This document shows positions 10,712 through 22,500 of a stretch of DNA of 64,000 bases, one piece after another. Every line of letters begins with the position of its first letter. Position 1 is the first letter of the stretch. The stretch covers positions 21,516,501 through 21,580,500 of the forward strand of contig CM043705.1 in the NCBI GenBank assembly GCA_023935145.1. Reading direction: 5' to 3'. The stretch is from Bretschneidera sinensis. Lineage: Eukaryota > Streptophyta > Magnoliopsida > Brassicales > Akaniaceae. Position numbers and translations under genes: made by a program. The notes beneath the pieces are model-generated. The model saw only the letters and a list, made by a program, of their open reading frames with translations, did no database searches and was not told the origin of the DNA.

Positions 10712-12682
10712 GTGAAGGATTTGGTATTGAATAAAATAATTCTTAAAAAAAAAACTGGACGCGTGAAGGTGTAGTTACAAAGAAAATAAAAAAAATATTT
10801 CGTAGACAACATGGAGGAAAGAAAAGAAAAAGAAAAAGTAAAAGTAAAGGTAAAAGTAAAAATAAAAAAAAGAAAGAAAAATGTGGCAACAGGTGGCAGC
10901 ATATGTTGCCAAGAGAGAATTGTAGTACTACATGTAATACAGCACCACAACTTTGTGGCAGCATTTTAGGGGGGAGTGCTGAGTTGATGTGTTTGAAAGT
11001 TTGGTGTGTGTGTCTATATATATATATTAGTTATTCTATTAATTACTTATCAAATCCTGTTTGGTTTTCCTTCAACTACTATTCAAATTACTCTCTTTCT
11101 TTAAACACTTGGGAACCGAAAGAAATGTTGAAAGAGTAAAATTTTGAAGAGATTTACGAGAGAATTTTATAGAAAATCACGAGAAACTCTAAGAAAAACA
11201 GAAGATAATAATGTAAAGTTTATTTTTGAAATTTAGCATACATTAATTTTCGGAATTCAAATTGGGAATTTTCAAAGGGCGTGAATTGTGGAAGAATTGA
11301 AGAATAAATTAGAAATTTAATATAAATATTATGTCAGATGTTGACGATCAACAACCGGGGAAAATTTCTGAGAGGAATAGGAAAGGCAATGAGGTGATCC
11401 ACGGATAGCTCTAAGTGCTTCGTGGTGACTTGGATTTACTTTAAGTAATCAAGATAAATATGAAATATATAGTGATAATGTTAGAATAAATTATTAACTT
11501 ATACTTTGGTAGTAGATAAAAAAATTGGTTGATAGATATGATAAGAATAATGGATGTGTAGAAAATTATTATATGAGAAGTAAGATTATTAGAATAATGA
11601 GTCGATTTAATATTAAAGGTGATAAATGAAATTCTTGACAAGCTATGGCGGATGATTTATTAGGAGAGGAATTTAGTGAAATTTTTTAAATAATAATTTG
11701 AGAATAATCAGGATAACTGATTTAAATATTTGAATTCATTTTTTTTTTCTATATTTATTGTTCATATGCATAATTCATATCATTATTCATACGCATATAA
11801 ATGAAAATAAAAGAACTGGGAAGACAGTCAGTCTAAATGAAAATAAAAGAATAAGGAGGGCAGGTGGTCTAAATGAGAATAAAAGAATCGGGAAGACAGT
11901 CGGTCTAAATGAGAATTAAAGAACCGAGAGGCAGTCGGTCTAAGATAAAAACATGTCGACATGTGGGAAGACGTTCCCGATAATAATAACATTTAACTTC
12001 ACGCATTGCATTTGCTTTAAATATTGATTGTTATTGCTTGATATGTTAAAATGCTATTTATGATTGTAAATCTATTGATAGAGGAATGAGTCTTACAGAG
12101 AGATAAATATGCCAAGGAAGAAATATGGAAGTATGTCTGATGAGTGACTTAAGAAGAGATTGTGTAACAGGGGAATTATGAAATTAAGTAATGATTACAG
12201 AATATTGTTATTGAATTATTTGGGGGAAAATATGAATGAATATCGAAAGATTTTTTAGAAGTAATCGAATTATAAGATGTAACTGGGAGTATATAATCGA
12301 ATACTTCTAGTAAATTTAATTCATTGAGCTTGTGAAGTTCACTCTTCATTGTACAATGATTTCAGGTAGCAAGCAGGACAAATAGTTTGGTGAGTTGAGG
12401 TTCAGACGAAATCATTTTCTATAAGCCACGTACGTGTCCACATCCTAAGACTAATGAGAAAATAAAATAAAAATTTATTTGTAAATATTCATGCATATTA
12501 CGTTGTATATAATGTTTAAGTCAATATCAGAATGATATATCTTCCCTGTTAAGGGTTGAGGATTGATGTAAGAAAAATTTATGTTGGTGTTGTTTTTCTT
12601 GTTGCATATATGTATCGTGCTGGGATTTTCAAAATGTGACAACACCGTCTCGAGGGTGACCAACCCGAGATGGGTCGTTACA
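10598..12682 (+). repeat. Long solo LTR, copy A (gypsy-type)
   Basis: It starts TGTATAATACCCG and ends GGGTCGTTACA. It matches the 2.27 kb copy B at 47194-49463 along its length, most clearly at 11340-11460, 11950-12030, 12300-12380 and 12540-12682. The TGTAA...TTACA ends and ~2 kb length suit LTRs of Ty3/gypsy chromoviruses (Tekay-like). No internal coding region adjoins either side, so it is a solo LTR. The flanks GGTTA and TTGTG do not match, so it may derive from recombination between different elements. A (TA)n(CA)n microsatellite lies at 10669-10711. Confidence 0.7.
11805..11945. repeat. Four ~35-bp tandem repeats within LTR copy A
   Basis: Units share AATGARAATAAAAGAA, then GGGAAGACAGTCGGTCTA. 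The equivalent site in copy B (48479-48630) holds a different array of about five 30-bp units built on GAAGACCAGGAAGACA and TGGTCTGGCTGA. Confidence 0.85.
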
Positions 12683-14245
12683 TTGTGCCTTCAAGAGACT
12701 CTTTGATGCTTAAGTCAGTGATCTAAGGGCTAAAGAAAGTAGAAAGCAAGAGAGCTGAATAATTGTTTTTTGTGTATCTTTGATAATGAAATCCCCATTT
12801 ATATAGTGTTTAGAGGGAGAGTTCGTTTAGGAAAGTAATTAATACTGGAGTGTCATAATAGGACAAGGATTTCTAAAAAATGAGTGTCATAGTAGGACTA
12901 GGATTTTCATAAGCTGGAGTGTCCTATTGTGGATCAAGGTTTTGATGCAAGATTACCATTTTGCCCTTTGCTATGTTGACCATTTGGCTGGTTGTTATGT
13001 CTGGCTTGTGAAATTACTTTCTTACCTTTGGAAGGCGCCATGTGTCGTTGTATTATTGGTTGAGAAAAAATTTCTTACATCATATGCCCCTCACTTCCTT
13101 GAGTGTATTCATGCAGTTAAAGAAGTATTAATATACATTTCCTTGAATGTATCAAGGGTAGACAGAGCTCGGGGCTCGATCTTCGATCATTTTGTCAAAG
13201 ATGACCGAGGATGGAAAGAGCTAGGGGCCCGGTCTTTGGCCATTTTGTTAAAAAAAAATGATTGAGGGTGGAAAGAGTTCAGGGCTCAATCCTCGACCAT
13301 TTTGTAAAAAATGACTGAGGATGGAAAGAGCTTGGGGTTTTATTTATAGAGGCAGGGGGTCTTCTGAGGCTAATCCTATGAGGCATCATGGGAGAGGACC
13401 CGATAAAGAGAAGCATTTTCGTGCATAGAAGATTATACTTACCATTTTGAGCGACAAGTGTTGTATTTTGTTTATAACATATTATTTTGGCCATTTTAAT
13501 TAATATGATAGTTATAGCATAAATCGATCAATAAAATTAATATCATATGAATGCAGTAAATTTTGGGGGGACAAACATGTCTCAAACAATATTGCTATCC
13601 AAGTGAAGAATCATATGAATGGAGCGAAACTCATAGTTGACTTCCACCCTTAGACTTGAGATTCTATTATCAGCATTTCTTGGTGTACCTTTCCCTCATT
13701 TTTTGTTTTATGTTCACTATGTGTTATATATTCGCAAGAGCCGTTGTATATTCATTGCATGTGATTTATATAAATAATTGGCTAGTAATCATCTTTTGGT
13801 TGCTTTTCAGAAGCGGTTACATTTGCGACTCTAGATGAACTGGCTGTTGTGAGATGGGTCTAAAACAAGGTTGTTGCAACCTACTAATCCGATTGGATGA
13901 ATGAGTTGCAGGATCAATGTACAAAAGTGAGGATCCCAAACAAAGCAACATGGATCGGGTGGATGGGTGAAGAAAATAGGAAGAGAGGCCATAATATCTG
14001 AAGGGATCATTAGAACACTTTGGTGAAAATGTGGGCAGTGGATGTTTGGACTCACTGCTCCTAGGCAACATCTGAGAATAGGAGGTTAAGACATGATTGA
14101 CGTGTCCATCATGTTGGGGGGTCCTAGTTTGGATGTTCATGCGAAGGCACTGGTATTGTTTCTTTATTTCTCAACATTTACATATAAATATATATTTATG
14201 TGCATTGGGTTAAATTAATTTTTATTGACAAATTGTAATGTGTAG
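12683..14245. other. Retroelement-like debris; no gene
   Basis: 12690-13130 resembles the LTR-like DNA at 60.3-60.9 kb: GATGCTTAAGTCAGT against GATGGTTAAGTCAGT, and ATCATATGCCCCTCACTTCC against ATCGTATGCCCCCCACTCCC. It may be a fragment of a related Tat/Ogre-type LTR. 13340-13840 shows nothing recognisable. 13840-14160 probably belongs to the CACTA element that follows, but carries no domain I can read. Confidence 0.4.
13165..13327. repeat. Three 53-57 bp tandem repeats
   Basis: Units at 13165-13217, 13218-13274 and 13275-13327 share GAGCTNGGGGCTCGRTC, CATTTTGT and GANTGAGGRTGGAAA. A partial fourth unit starts at 13328. Confidence 0.9.
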
Positions 14246-14671
14246 TCCCAGAAATTTGGTAGACAAGCTACTCCTATTGAGGTATTTAACAAGATCTATA
14301 AACGCTCTGGAACAGATGAATATGTTGATCAGAGGGAACGTGAGACTGTTATATGTATAATATACTACTTATGAGAAAAATAACTTTTGCTATTAATATT
14401 CTTTGGGGGGAGGGTTATTGATCGTATGTATTAATTTGTATTGTAGGAAGCATATCACCAGCTTATACGATAGAAAACTGGTGGGGAATCTGATTCATAC
14501 TCACAAGCTAAGATAGATACCAAGGAATGGGTGGAGGAATCTGGTGGGGTCAAGAATGGATGATTCTATGGCTTCGGTGGGATGTTTGACCGTCGTATGT
14601 TTGCTAGTGGCTCTCTAGGAAGTAGTTCGTCATCCAGATCCACCTTAACATGCTTTCAACCATTCTTCGAT
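14246..14671 (+). pseudogene. CACTA (En/Spm) transposase remnant, Transposase_24-like
   Basis: Two exon-like pieces. 14246-14342 reads SQKFGRQATPIEVFNKIY, then KRSGTDEYVDQRERETV. 14454-14671 reads KTGGESDSYSQAKID, then EWVEESGGVKNG, a stop, then FYGFGGMFDRRMFASGSL. The order (F..THKR...YVD.RAE..., then W.EA.GG.KKGR.YG.G) is that of the plant Transposase_24 family carried by En/Spm elements. Stops interrupt it. The nearby CACTA terminus supports the call. Assignment is from memory of the motif pattern, so moderate confidence. Confidence 0.5.
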
Positions 14672-14944
14672 GTGAGAACTATGCAACATATATTTTTTTA
14701 TTATTTTTTAATTAAAATTGATAAAATTATTTTGAAAAAGAATCACTGACAGAATATCTGTCGATAAAATCCGTTAGAGATACTTTTTTTTCTTTTATGG
14801 ATTATTGGTACGTCGGTAAAAACTATCACCAAACAGATTATCTCGGTGGTTTCATTATTGACCGAAATCTATCGATAATGATTATTATCAATGGATTTGA
14901 GATTATTACAGATTCTCGATGATACCTTTTTCCTTCTAGTAGTG
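14672..14944. mobile_element. CACTA transposon right terminus
   Basis: The end reads CTAGTAGTG at 14936-14944, the reverse complement of CACTACTAG, the canonical terminal motif of plant CACTA elements. Before it lie subterminal repeats around GTCGATAAAATCCG and CGAAATCTATCGATAATG. The left terminus was not found. Confidence 0.65.
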
Positions 14945-15824
14945 TCAAGGATTTTTTATTGAAACCCTACATGCGTAGGATACCTCACCCCTTTTATCTT
15001 TTGACTTTTTAACCCTGAAAGACTCCTGTTGATGCCGAAAATATGCTGCTGAGCTGGAGGTTTGGAATTTCTAAGCCTGCGCAGAGTAAAAACGATGAAC
15101 TAAAGAGTCATCGGAGGAAAATAGGGTGATGCCTATGAGGACTCTCCTATGCCTTTGTTAGTGCAAGGTTTTGAGAAAACAGGAAGGATTATAGTTTTGA
15201 AGGTGATAGTGTTTTCGTAATGAACTTGAACTGAGTTAAGATCTGCGTACATTGGACTTTTATAGCGGTTCAAGGAGTGAGTTTATCACGTGCTCAAGAC
15301 GGCGCGATCCCGAAGATCCCGCTTCTCTTTCGAGGGGTCTTGTTGCGTGTTCAAGGATGACATAGTTCCTGAAATCGTGCTTCCATTTTTACGTGTGAGA
15401 AGTCTGTCAATGATTACGACTTCGTCATCTACTCTGTCACGTAACCGTTATTTACACAGCTATGTGTCATCTGATCATTGAAAAAAGAGTTATCCATGCG
15501 TCACCAAACTACTAGAGAATGAATTATTTACTACATCAATTAAAATCCCTACACCTCCTCTGAATTAGCTATATCCTCTCGCATGAGGTTCTTAGGTATC
15601 AGTCAGTCAACACTTATAATTGGCTTCTCAGCTTAGCGCGTCGGCAATAGACCGTTAACATAAGCATCAAAATTACACAAGTAGACCTTTTTGGTTGAAG
15701 GGCAGTTGAAAATTTAAATTATTATGCCACAGTATTGTCATTTCAATGATATTCAATCGCTTTTTCAATAAAAAAAATTCGCTTAACATTTTGTGCAGTG
15801 ATGACCAGGACTCACTAACGTCCC
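14945..15824 (+). promoter_or_regulatory. LAR upstream region
   Basis: 880 bp between the CACTA end and the LAR core promoter. It contains a G-box CACGTG at 15287-15292, ACGT cores near 15391 and 15434, and ACCAAAC at 15503-15509, which matches the MYB site ACCWAMY. LAR genes are generally driven by MYB-bHLH-WD40 complexes, so such sites are expected. Their use here is inference. Confidence 0.4.
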
Positions 15825-15834
15825 CTATATAATA
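15825..15834 (+). promoter_or_regulatory. TATA box of LAR
   Basis: CTATATAATA sits 189 bp before the ATG, or about 84 bp of exonic leader once the 5'-UTR intron is removed. A pyrimidine/CA-rich start region follows (TCTCAACTCAACAAC). Confidence 0.65.
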
Positions 15835-15904
15835 CGTTTCACAAATTGTTTTTTAAAGTCTCAACTCAACAACTCTTATCCTTCTTTTCTCAAATAAAAC
15901 CAAA

Positions 15905-16009
15905 GTAAGTGTGTATCTTGTATTCGAGTAAGCTAAGGCATACGATTTAACTTGGCCCAAAAATTACGAAACTTCACGATGATTTCTTTTTGTTGTTTTC
16001 AATTTTCAG
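15905..16009 (+). other. Probable 5'-UTR intron of LAR
   Basis: GTAAGT at 15905 is a strong donor. A T-rich tract ending TTTTCAATTTTCAG at 16009 is a strong acceptor, four bases before the ATG. The 105-bp length suits a plant intron. Confidence 0.6.
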
Positions 16010-16013
16010 AAAC

Positions 16014-19000
16014 ATGACTGTGTCCACAAGTACCAAGAGCCGGGTCCTTATTGCCGGAGCAACTGGTTTTATCGGTCAGTTCATTGCTGAAGCCAGCCTT
16101 GAATCTGGTCGACCAACTTATGTTCTTGTCCGGCCATTTCCCGGGACCCCTTCTTCTAAGGCCAAGGTTATCAAAGCCCTTCAAGACAAGGGAGCCATAG
16201 TCTTACATGTACGTATTCGTACACTCTTTTCTCTCTAAAAATTCTCGGAAGGACCACATTTTTTTTTCGGATCAAGTGAGTCAACTCTGTCCATTGTTAG
16301 AGAGAAAGAATCTTTCATCTTGGACAGTGTTGAAGCATTTGGTCTATAAGAATCCAATCTAACTAAAAATTTCTTTTAAACCGAAACCTTAAGATAAGAG
16401 ACATCAGACATCGTCCGATGATAAGGAATTTGTCTTTCTTCTAATGCCATGCATTATAAAGTATGTGATGCCTTCAGTTTATGCAACTCTTGTAATCCCT
16501 GTCTAAACAAAAAAAAAATTCCTCAATCAACCTTTTCCTCTTTTAAGATTAAGATTAACGTTATGTTAGTTTTTATCCCAAAAAAAAATATTTATGTTTG
16601 TCACATAAATCGCGTGAATTAATAAATGTGTTTGCAGGGATTAATAAATGATAAGGTGCTAATGGAGAAAATACTAAAAAAGCATGAGATTGATGTAGTG
16701 ATATCAGCTGTAGGTGGTGAAAATGTACTGGAACAACTCAGTTTAGTGCATGCCATCAAAGCTGTTGGTACCATCAAGGTAAATATATTACTCCTATAAT
16801 TATGCACATTAATATAATTTTTGAATACTATATATAAATATAACTCATGCATATAAATTCGTAGCAAGTGATTATTGTCAAATTTTGGTAATTTGGCATA
16901 CAAAAACATGTTTGTAGAGATTTTTGCCATCAGAATTTGGGCATGACGTGGACAGGGCTGATCCCGTGGAGCCAGGGCTAAACATGTACAGAGAGAAACG
17001 CAAAATCAGACGTCTCATCGAGGAATTGGGTGTGCCATACACCTATATTTGTTGCAATTCCATTGCTTCTTGGCCCTACTACGACAACACTCACCCTTCC
17101 GAGGTTCTTCCACCGTTGGACCTGTTCCAGATCTACGGTGATGGCAACGTCAAAGGTAAGAAAGTGAAGTAGGGCATGATGTGCGTTCTTTTTTCTTTGG
17201 TAATGTGCTTTTTTTCAATGAGTGGACATGAAAGATTGAAAGATGCTCATAAGAATGGCATCTCGGCCAGCACAAAGGTCCATGGTAAGATTTTTTTTTA
17301 TATAAAAAATGGTAACTTTATTAACTAAACGAATTAAATATTTTAAAAATGATAGAAACTTATTTAATAAAATTAAAATTCCCTATTGAAAATTTGAAAA
17401 CAATCAATCATACATTAATTAATAAAAAAAAAAACAATTGACATAAACTGCCTATCGTTTTGTAGATGCAATGATCAGACACCTTCTATCGTTTTTTCTA
17501 ATTGTTTGTATTATTAAGATAAAATAAATGAACATCAAATCAGTTCAACGAGTCTAAACATCCGACGAATAAATTCTTTTCCATTACCAACGAATTTCCT
17601 TCATATTACTAGTGAAATGTCAAAAAACAAAATTACTAAAGAGCTCCTAAAGGAAAATCATAACTTGATATTAAACTAATGAACTAGCATATAAAGTATT
17701 GTCTTTTCTTTTTTCAAAAGGAAAAGCAGAAAAAGAAAAAGGAAAGCTTTGGGGCTCATGTGGACCTGGGCCAAAGTGTGCACCGTGGACATGGTAAATG
17801 TGAATGTTAATGTAGGTCCCAAAAGATGCACCGTGGACTAGTACGATGAATGATAAAAAGGAAAACAATAAAAACAGTTCCTAAGACTGAAGAGTTTGGA
17901 ATACTAAACACAAAGGACCCATTGATACCAAATTTATTGTTCGTTCTGTATGTTTTAGTAACTTGTGGTACATTTAGTGTTATTGAATTATTGGTGCTTT
18001 ATATCATGTCTCATTAGAGACAAGGTATGACGTACTCATTTTATCTGTGTACTCCTAGTTCCCGTTTGATCTCGATCTTAGATGGGCCCACAAAACTTTT
18101 TCGAACTAAAACTTAAAACTTAGTTTTTGTAAGGAAAGTGAAAGAGTGAGTTCTTTTATAAAGAGTGGATCCTTTTATATCCATCTTTCACACTTTTTTT
18201 TAGAGAAAAATATGTTTACTCTTTATATTTGGCAAAAACTATACTTATTTCCTTTGATTAATTTCGGTCAAACATTCCTCATTATTTATGGCAGATTTTG
18301 ATTAAAAAACAATATCATCTTTTTATAAATAAGTCTTTATAACAAGAATCAAAGTCAAATTTTATTAGTATAAATCAAAAATATTTTTTCTCGATCTTTT
18401 CTTTTTTATGACAAAGAGTCATGTATAACAAAAACTTAAAAACTTTGAATAAACCAAAAAATATCGATGTAATTCCATAAAATATAAGAAAGTAAATACA
18501 GTTTTTACTTAATTTTAAAATGTGGATGTATTTTTTCCTCTTCTTAAAATTGATTGATAGAATTTGAAGTCAACATAGTATTGCAGTTTCTTACAGAGCT
18601 TAGTACATCTGTACATGTTCATTTATTTACTTTTTATGCAGCTTACTTTGTTGCTGGTACTGATATTGGAAAATTCACCATGAAAACTGTGGATGATGTT
18701 CGAGCCATGAACATGTCTGTTCATTTTCGACCATCCTGCAATCTTTACAACATAAACGACCTTGCTTCCTTATGGGAAAAGAAAATTGGACGCACCCTTC
18801 CTAGGGTTACTGTGACCGCAAACGACCTTCTAGCAGCAGCTGCAGGTTCATTTCTCTAAATCCATTCTAATCCCAAATCATTCAACAAATACTCTTATTT
18901 AATTTTATACTAATATTCTCCAATTTAACCACTAAACCCATTTGATCGCAGAGAATTGCATACCGCGAAGTGTTGTTGCATCGTTTACTCATGATATTTT

Positions 19001-19211
19001 CATCAAGGGTTGCCAAATTAACTTTTCGATAGATGGTCCTGGTGATATTGAAGTTAATACTCTCTATCCAAATGAATCGTTTCGAACATTGGATGCATGT
19101 TTCAATGACTTTGTTGCCAAGATGAACGAAAAGCCGGTGGGTGCAAATGGAATCACTAATAAATCTCATACGGTGGTTGAACGATTTGCAATCACAGCAA
19201 AATGTGCTTGA
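16014..19211 (+). CDS. LAR: Leucoanthocyanidin reductase, five exons, 345 aa
   Basis: It catalyses NADPH-dependent reduction of leucocyanidin-type flavan-3,4-diols to (+)-catechin-type flavan-3-ols for proanthocyanidins in the cytosol. Exons are 16014-16208, 16638-16778, 16918-17155, 18642-18845 and 18952-19211; all introns are GT-AG and the frame is open, 1,038 bp with stop. The protein has the GATGFIG nucleotide-binding loop at residues 15-21 and the three LAR signature motifs: RFLP (113-116), ICCN (156-159) and THD (272-274). H121 and K139 align with the catalytic His and Lys described for grape LAR1. Length matches the family (about 350). The start is chosen because MTVS opens many LARs and exon 1 has no earlier in-frame Met after the UTR acceptor. 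ICCN and THD separate it from isoflavone reductases. Intron 3 is long (1.49 kb). No lesion seen. Confidence 0.95.
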
Positions 19212-19597
19212 TTGATTTTCTGAAGTCATTTGGATAAATAAGTGTAATTCAATAATCTTAGGAGTCATTTTGTTTGCCGTAGCATTCATTTTGGCATCCA
19301 AAGTGCAAATGTAGTGTTTGATGTTGAAAACCAAATTGAAACCGAGCCAAATCTTTGGGGGCCTAATCAGTAATTCAGCCATTTTCAATCAATCAATATA
19401 TTAATAGAAGACTGACGATAAAACTTGAGAGTAACAGCAATTTCATTGAATTGCACCGTTTCACATTTACAATTCGTCAACCAATGTTTACACTAAAGTA
19501 ATAATGACCAGAGAAACCATTGCTTTAACTAAAATCACAAGCAACAATTTGAGGTTTTGTAGGAACTTACCTCCAAACTTTCTACAAAAGGCTGAAA
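19212..19597. other. Convergent intergenic space, shared 3' ends
   Basis: Only 386 bp separate the LAR stop from the RING gene stop on the other strand. Both 3'-UTRs must fit here or overlap. AT-rich signals occur (GATAAATAAGTGTAATTC on +), but poly(A) sites cannot be fixed by eye. Confidence 0.8.
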
Positions 19598-22500
19598 CTA
19601 CACATCATATACAGGCAGGCGCTCTTCAATAACGACACGGCAGATAGGGCATTTTTTACATTTATCACAGCAAGTGCTGAAATGCAAATTGATCCAATAA
19701 ACACGGAAATCAGTAACTGAAAAAGAGATACAAAATCTGTAGAAAAAGTGAGGTTTAATTCATTTTGACATGAAAATAGATCAAGAAATAGAGTATTTAT
19801 TTTAGCGGCATTAAAGACAGGAGGAGAAATTTACAACCACTTCCTGACATATCTTTATGTTATCAAAAGCCAAGTAAATAATAAAAAAACATTAGCAACA
19901 GATGGATAGATGCAAATACCTGCAAAGCACATGATGCCTGCATGGAAGCAGAACCACGTTAATCTGGTCTTCGAAGCAAATTCTACAGAGAATCTTTTCC
20001 TGAAAGATTCATCAAATAAATATGCAAGCAAGATAGAGATTCCAACCATGGTAAACAAAAAAACTTGCAGAAGTGAGGGAAAAAAAAGAAATTGAACAAA
20101 CTTCTTTTTGAATAATACATTTTGAAGTCTTTCATACTCCTGCTGGCTATAATTAGTGATTTCTGTTTGCTCACCAAGTGCAGCTTGTAATCTCCAAATC
20201 TGAGATGAAAAGATGTGAAACACTATCACCAAACAGTAAAATAGTATAAAGGGATTCCAATTTACTGAAATTTTAAATGAATGGAACATAAATAAAAAAC
20301 AATGGCCAAAATGAGAGAAATTTAAGAGCAAAAAGCTAAAGCCTCAAGAAATATCTTTTGCTTACCTCCTCAACAAGATCAGATTTAGGCATTTTCTTCA
20401 CAACATCAGGCGAGAAAGTGTTGTACCTGAAAAATAAGGATCAAATAAAAGATCAGCAAGGAAAATCATCCCATTACCTTGCACTACTTCATAAGACTGG
20501 TTATATATTATGCAACAAATGGTGAAATTAACTGTATTAGAAAAGCTATTAACCACCATGAAAAGAATAATGCACATACTGATAGGGTTGAGTGTACAAG
20601 TAACTAATAATGCCAGTACAGTCCATTTATATAAGCAGAATACAGATTAATTTGTACTGCTAAGAATGTACAGGTATTCATGACTGATCAACAGAAATTT
20701 GAGCTCAAAAAATCTGTGGATCCATTGGAGGATGATGGATAATTGTATTATTATCAAGTTGTCTCCATTACATGCAAGCTAGATAAGGACAATAGTAAAT
20801 TTCCCTACTTAGTAATTCATCACAGCAGTTTCACCTGTCATGACATCTTGAGTAGTTGGTGACAAATGAAAATAGGTTATGAAGTGATAATTTGTTCTCA
20901 TGGTTGTGGACATTAACGATGGATCATAATTTCAGATTATACGAAAGCAGAACTGTGCTCCTTTCTATTTAGTGAAAAAACAATAGAATTTCCTATATAT
21001 TATTTTAAGTTCTAAAAAGTTCTTTAAATGACACGGAAAGTAAGGACATCAAATCTAATTTGAATTTGATGGATCATAGTTTACGGAAGAGAAGCTACAA
21101 GCTAAAAAGTGGCAAACCTAAAAGATCATTTTGCATAGTATAGTACTAAGCATTAGCATCTTCCACATGTAGTAATGCAATATGACGAAGTGTTGATTCT
21201 TAAAAGAACCAACTTGATCCTTAGAAATCAAGAGATAAATTATGAGGCCTCTGAGATTGCCCCATTAAGCTAGCACAGGTGCAGAAACATGATTGCTTAC
21301 TTATTTAATCATTGGAGATATCCAATATAAAGGCACTAGATTCTAGCGACAAAACATACCCAGTAGCTTCTGCACAAAAGAGTCTAGCCTGTTCCTCTCT
21401 ACTTCCTTCATCAATTGACCACCAACCTAGCAACCTGTTAGCAGGATGAGGAAAAAAAAGAGCACTTATAATTTCTTGAAAGTTCTTGCATTTTGTCTCG
21501 AGTAACAGTTAACTGGCTCAACATGGAATTACTGAAGGTCCATCAAATTTAAAGCCGCCAGTAGTATAAACAATTACCTTGACCCATGGTGCAAGAACCC
21601 AAAACATTCACGAGCTGTTGATGCTATAGAAAAATATCTTCCAGAACCAGCTCCACTGCTTAGTAACAGAACAATTTTTTCCACCAACCGATATGCTGCA
21701 AACATTACCCCAGCGCCTTGCAGCAGGAAAAGAGGAATAAAAAGAACTGGTACTGATATATTTCTAGCACTAGCTGGTGTTCCCTGACATTAGAGAAAAA
21801 GTACTTTTATATGAATACAACTTGAAAAAGAACAATGGCACTGAGAAAGTCCTTCTAAACATGTATTATACCTCTAAATGCATAAAAAGCATGATCTGAA
21901 AACTGATAAATGGAATTTTCATAACGTGTCCACCAATGTCTTGCAGGTTGCATATTCTGCTGCTCTGCTGCCGGTCTTCAGCAGAAGAAACTACTAGACC
22001 TCTATTCCAGTCAAGATATCTCACTGTCATTGAAGATGAACTGGGTTCCAGTATGTGAGAATGCCTATGAATTGTTGAATTATGCCACTTTGTGCAAACA
22101 AGAAAGGCAAAGCACTGTGCAATGCTGTGAAAGGAGATACCATGATTATTTCAACTGGCAAAGGCACAGGGGAAAGAAAGGGTTTGGGAGGAAAGACATT
22201 TCTGTAAAAACAAAAGAATCATACCCAAAATTTATAAATAAATCCCACCAACCTAAAGCAGCCACATCACCTGCATATATTTGTGAAAAATCAGGGGAAA
22301 AACAAAGGCAATTTGACAATAATATCAGCAGCACTTTATGTTAAGGGTGTGCTAGCAGGTACCATGCAGGAATATGTTTACTACCAAGTAATCATTACAC
22401 ACTTGGATGGCAGTTTAAAGACTACGCTGTTAACTGGTACAGGCTTTGACATGCAAGCACATAAATGACAACCGTCCTATTAGATATTGACTGTATGTTT

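Noticed and set aside
10461..10964. Minus-strand frames across the TA/CA microsatellite
   Set aside because: Low-complexity translation (YIYIYI, FSFLFF); no gene evidence.
13817..14140. Minus-strand frame of 107 codons
   Set aside because: No domain, and it lies in DNA that probably belongs to the plus-strand CACTA element.
16924..17172. A separate short ORF starting MPSEFGHD
   Set aside because: It is exon 3 of LAR read from an internal codon; the true reading comes from exon 2 through the RFLP motif.
22030..22468. Plus-strand frames of 104 and 61 codons
   Set aside because: They overlap exons 7 and 8 of the minus-strand RING gene and lack any domain; they are shadows.
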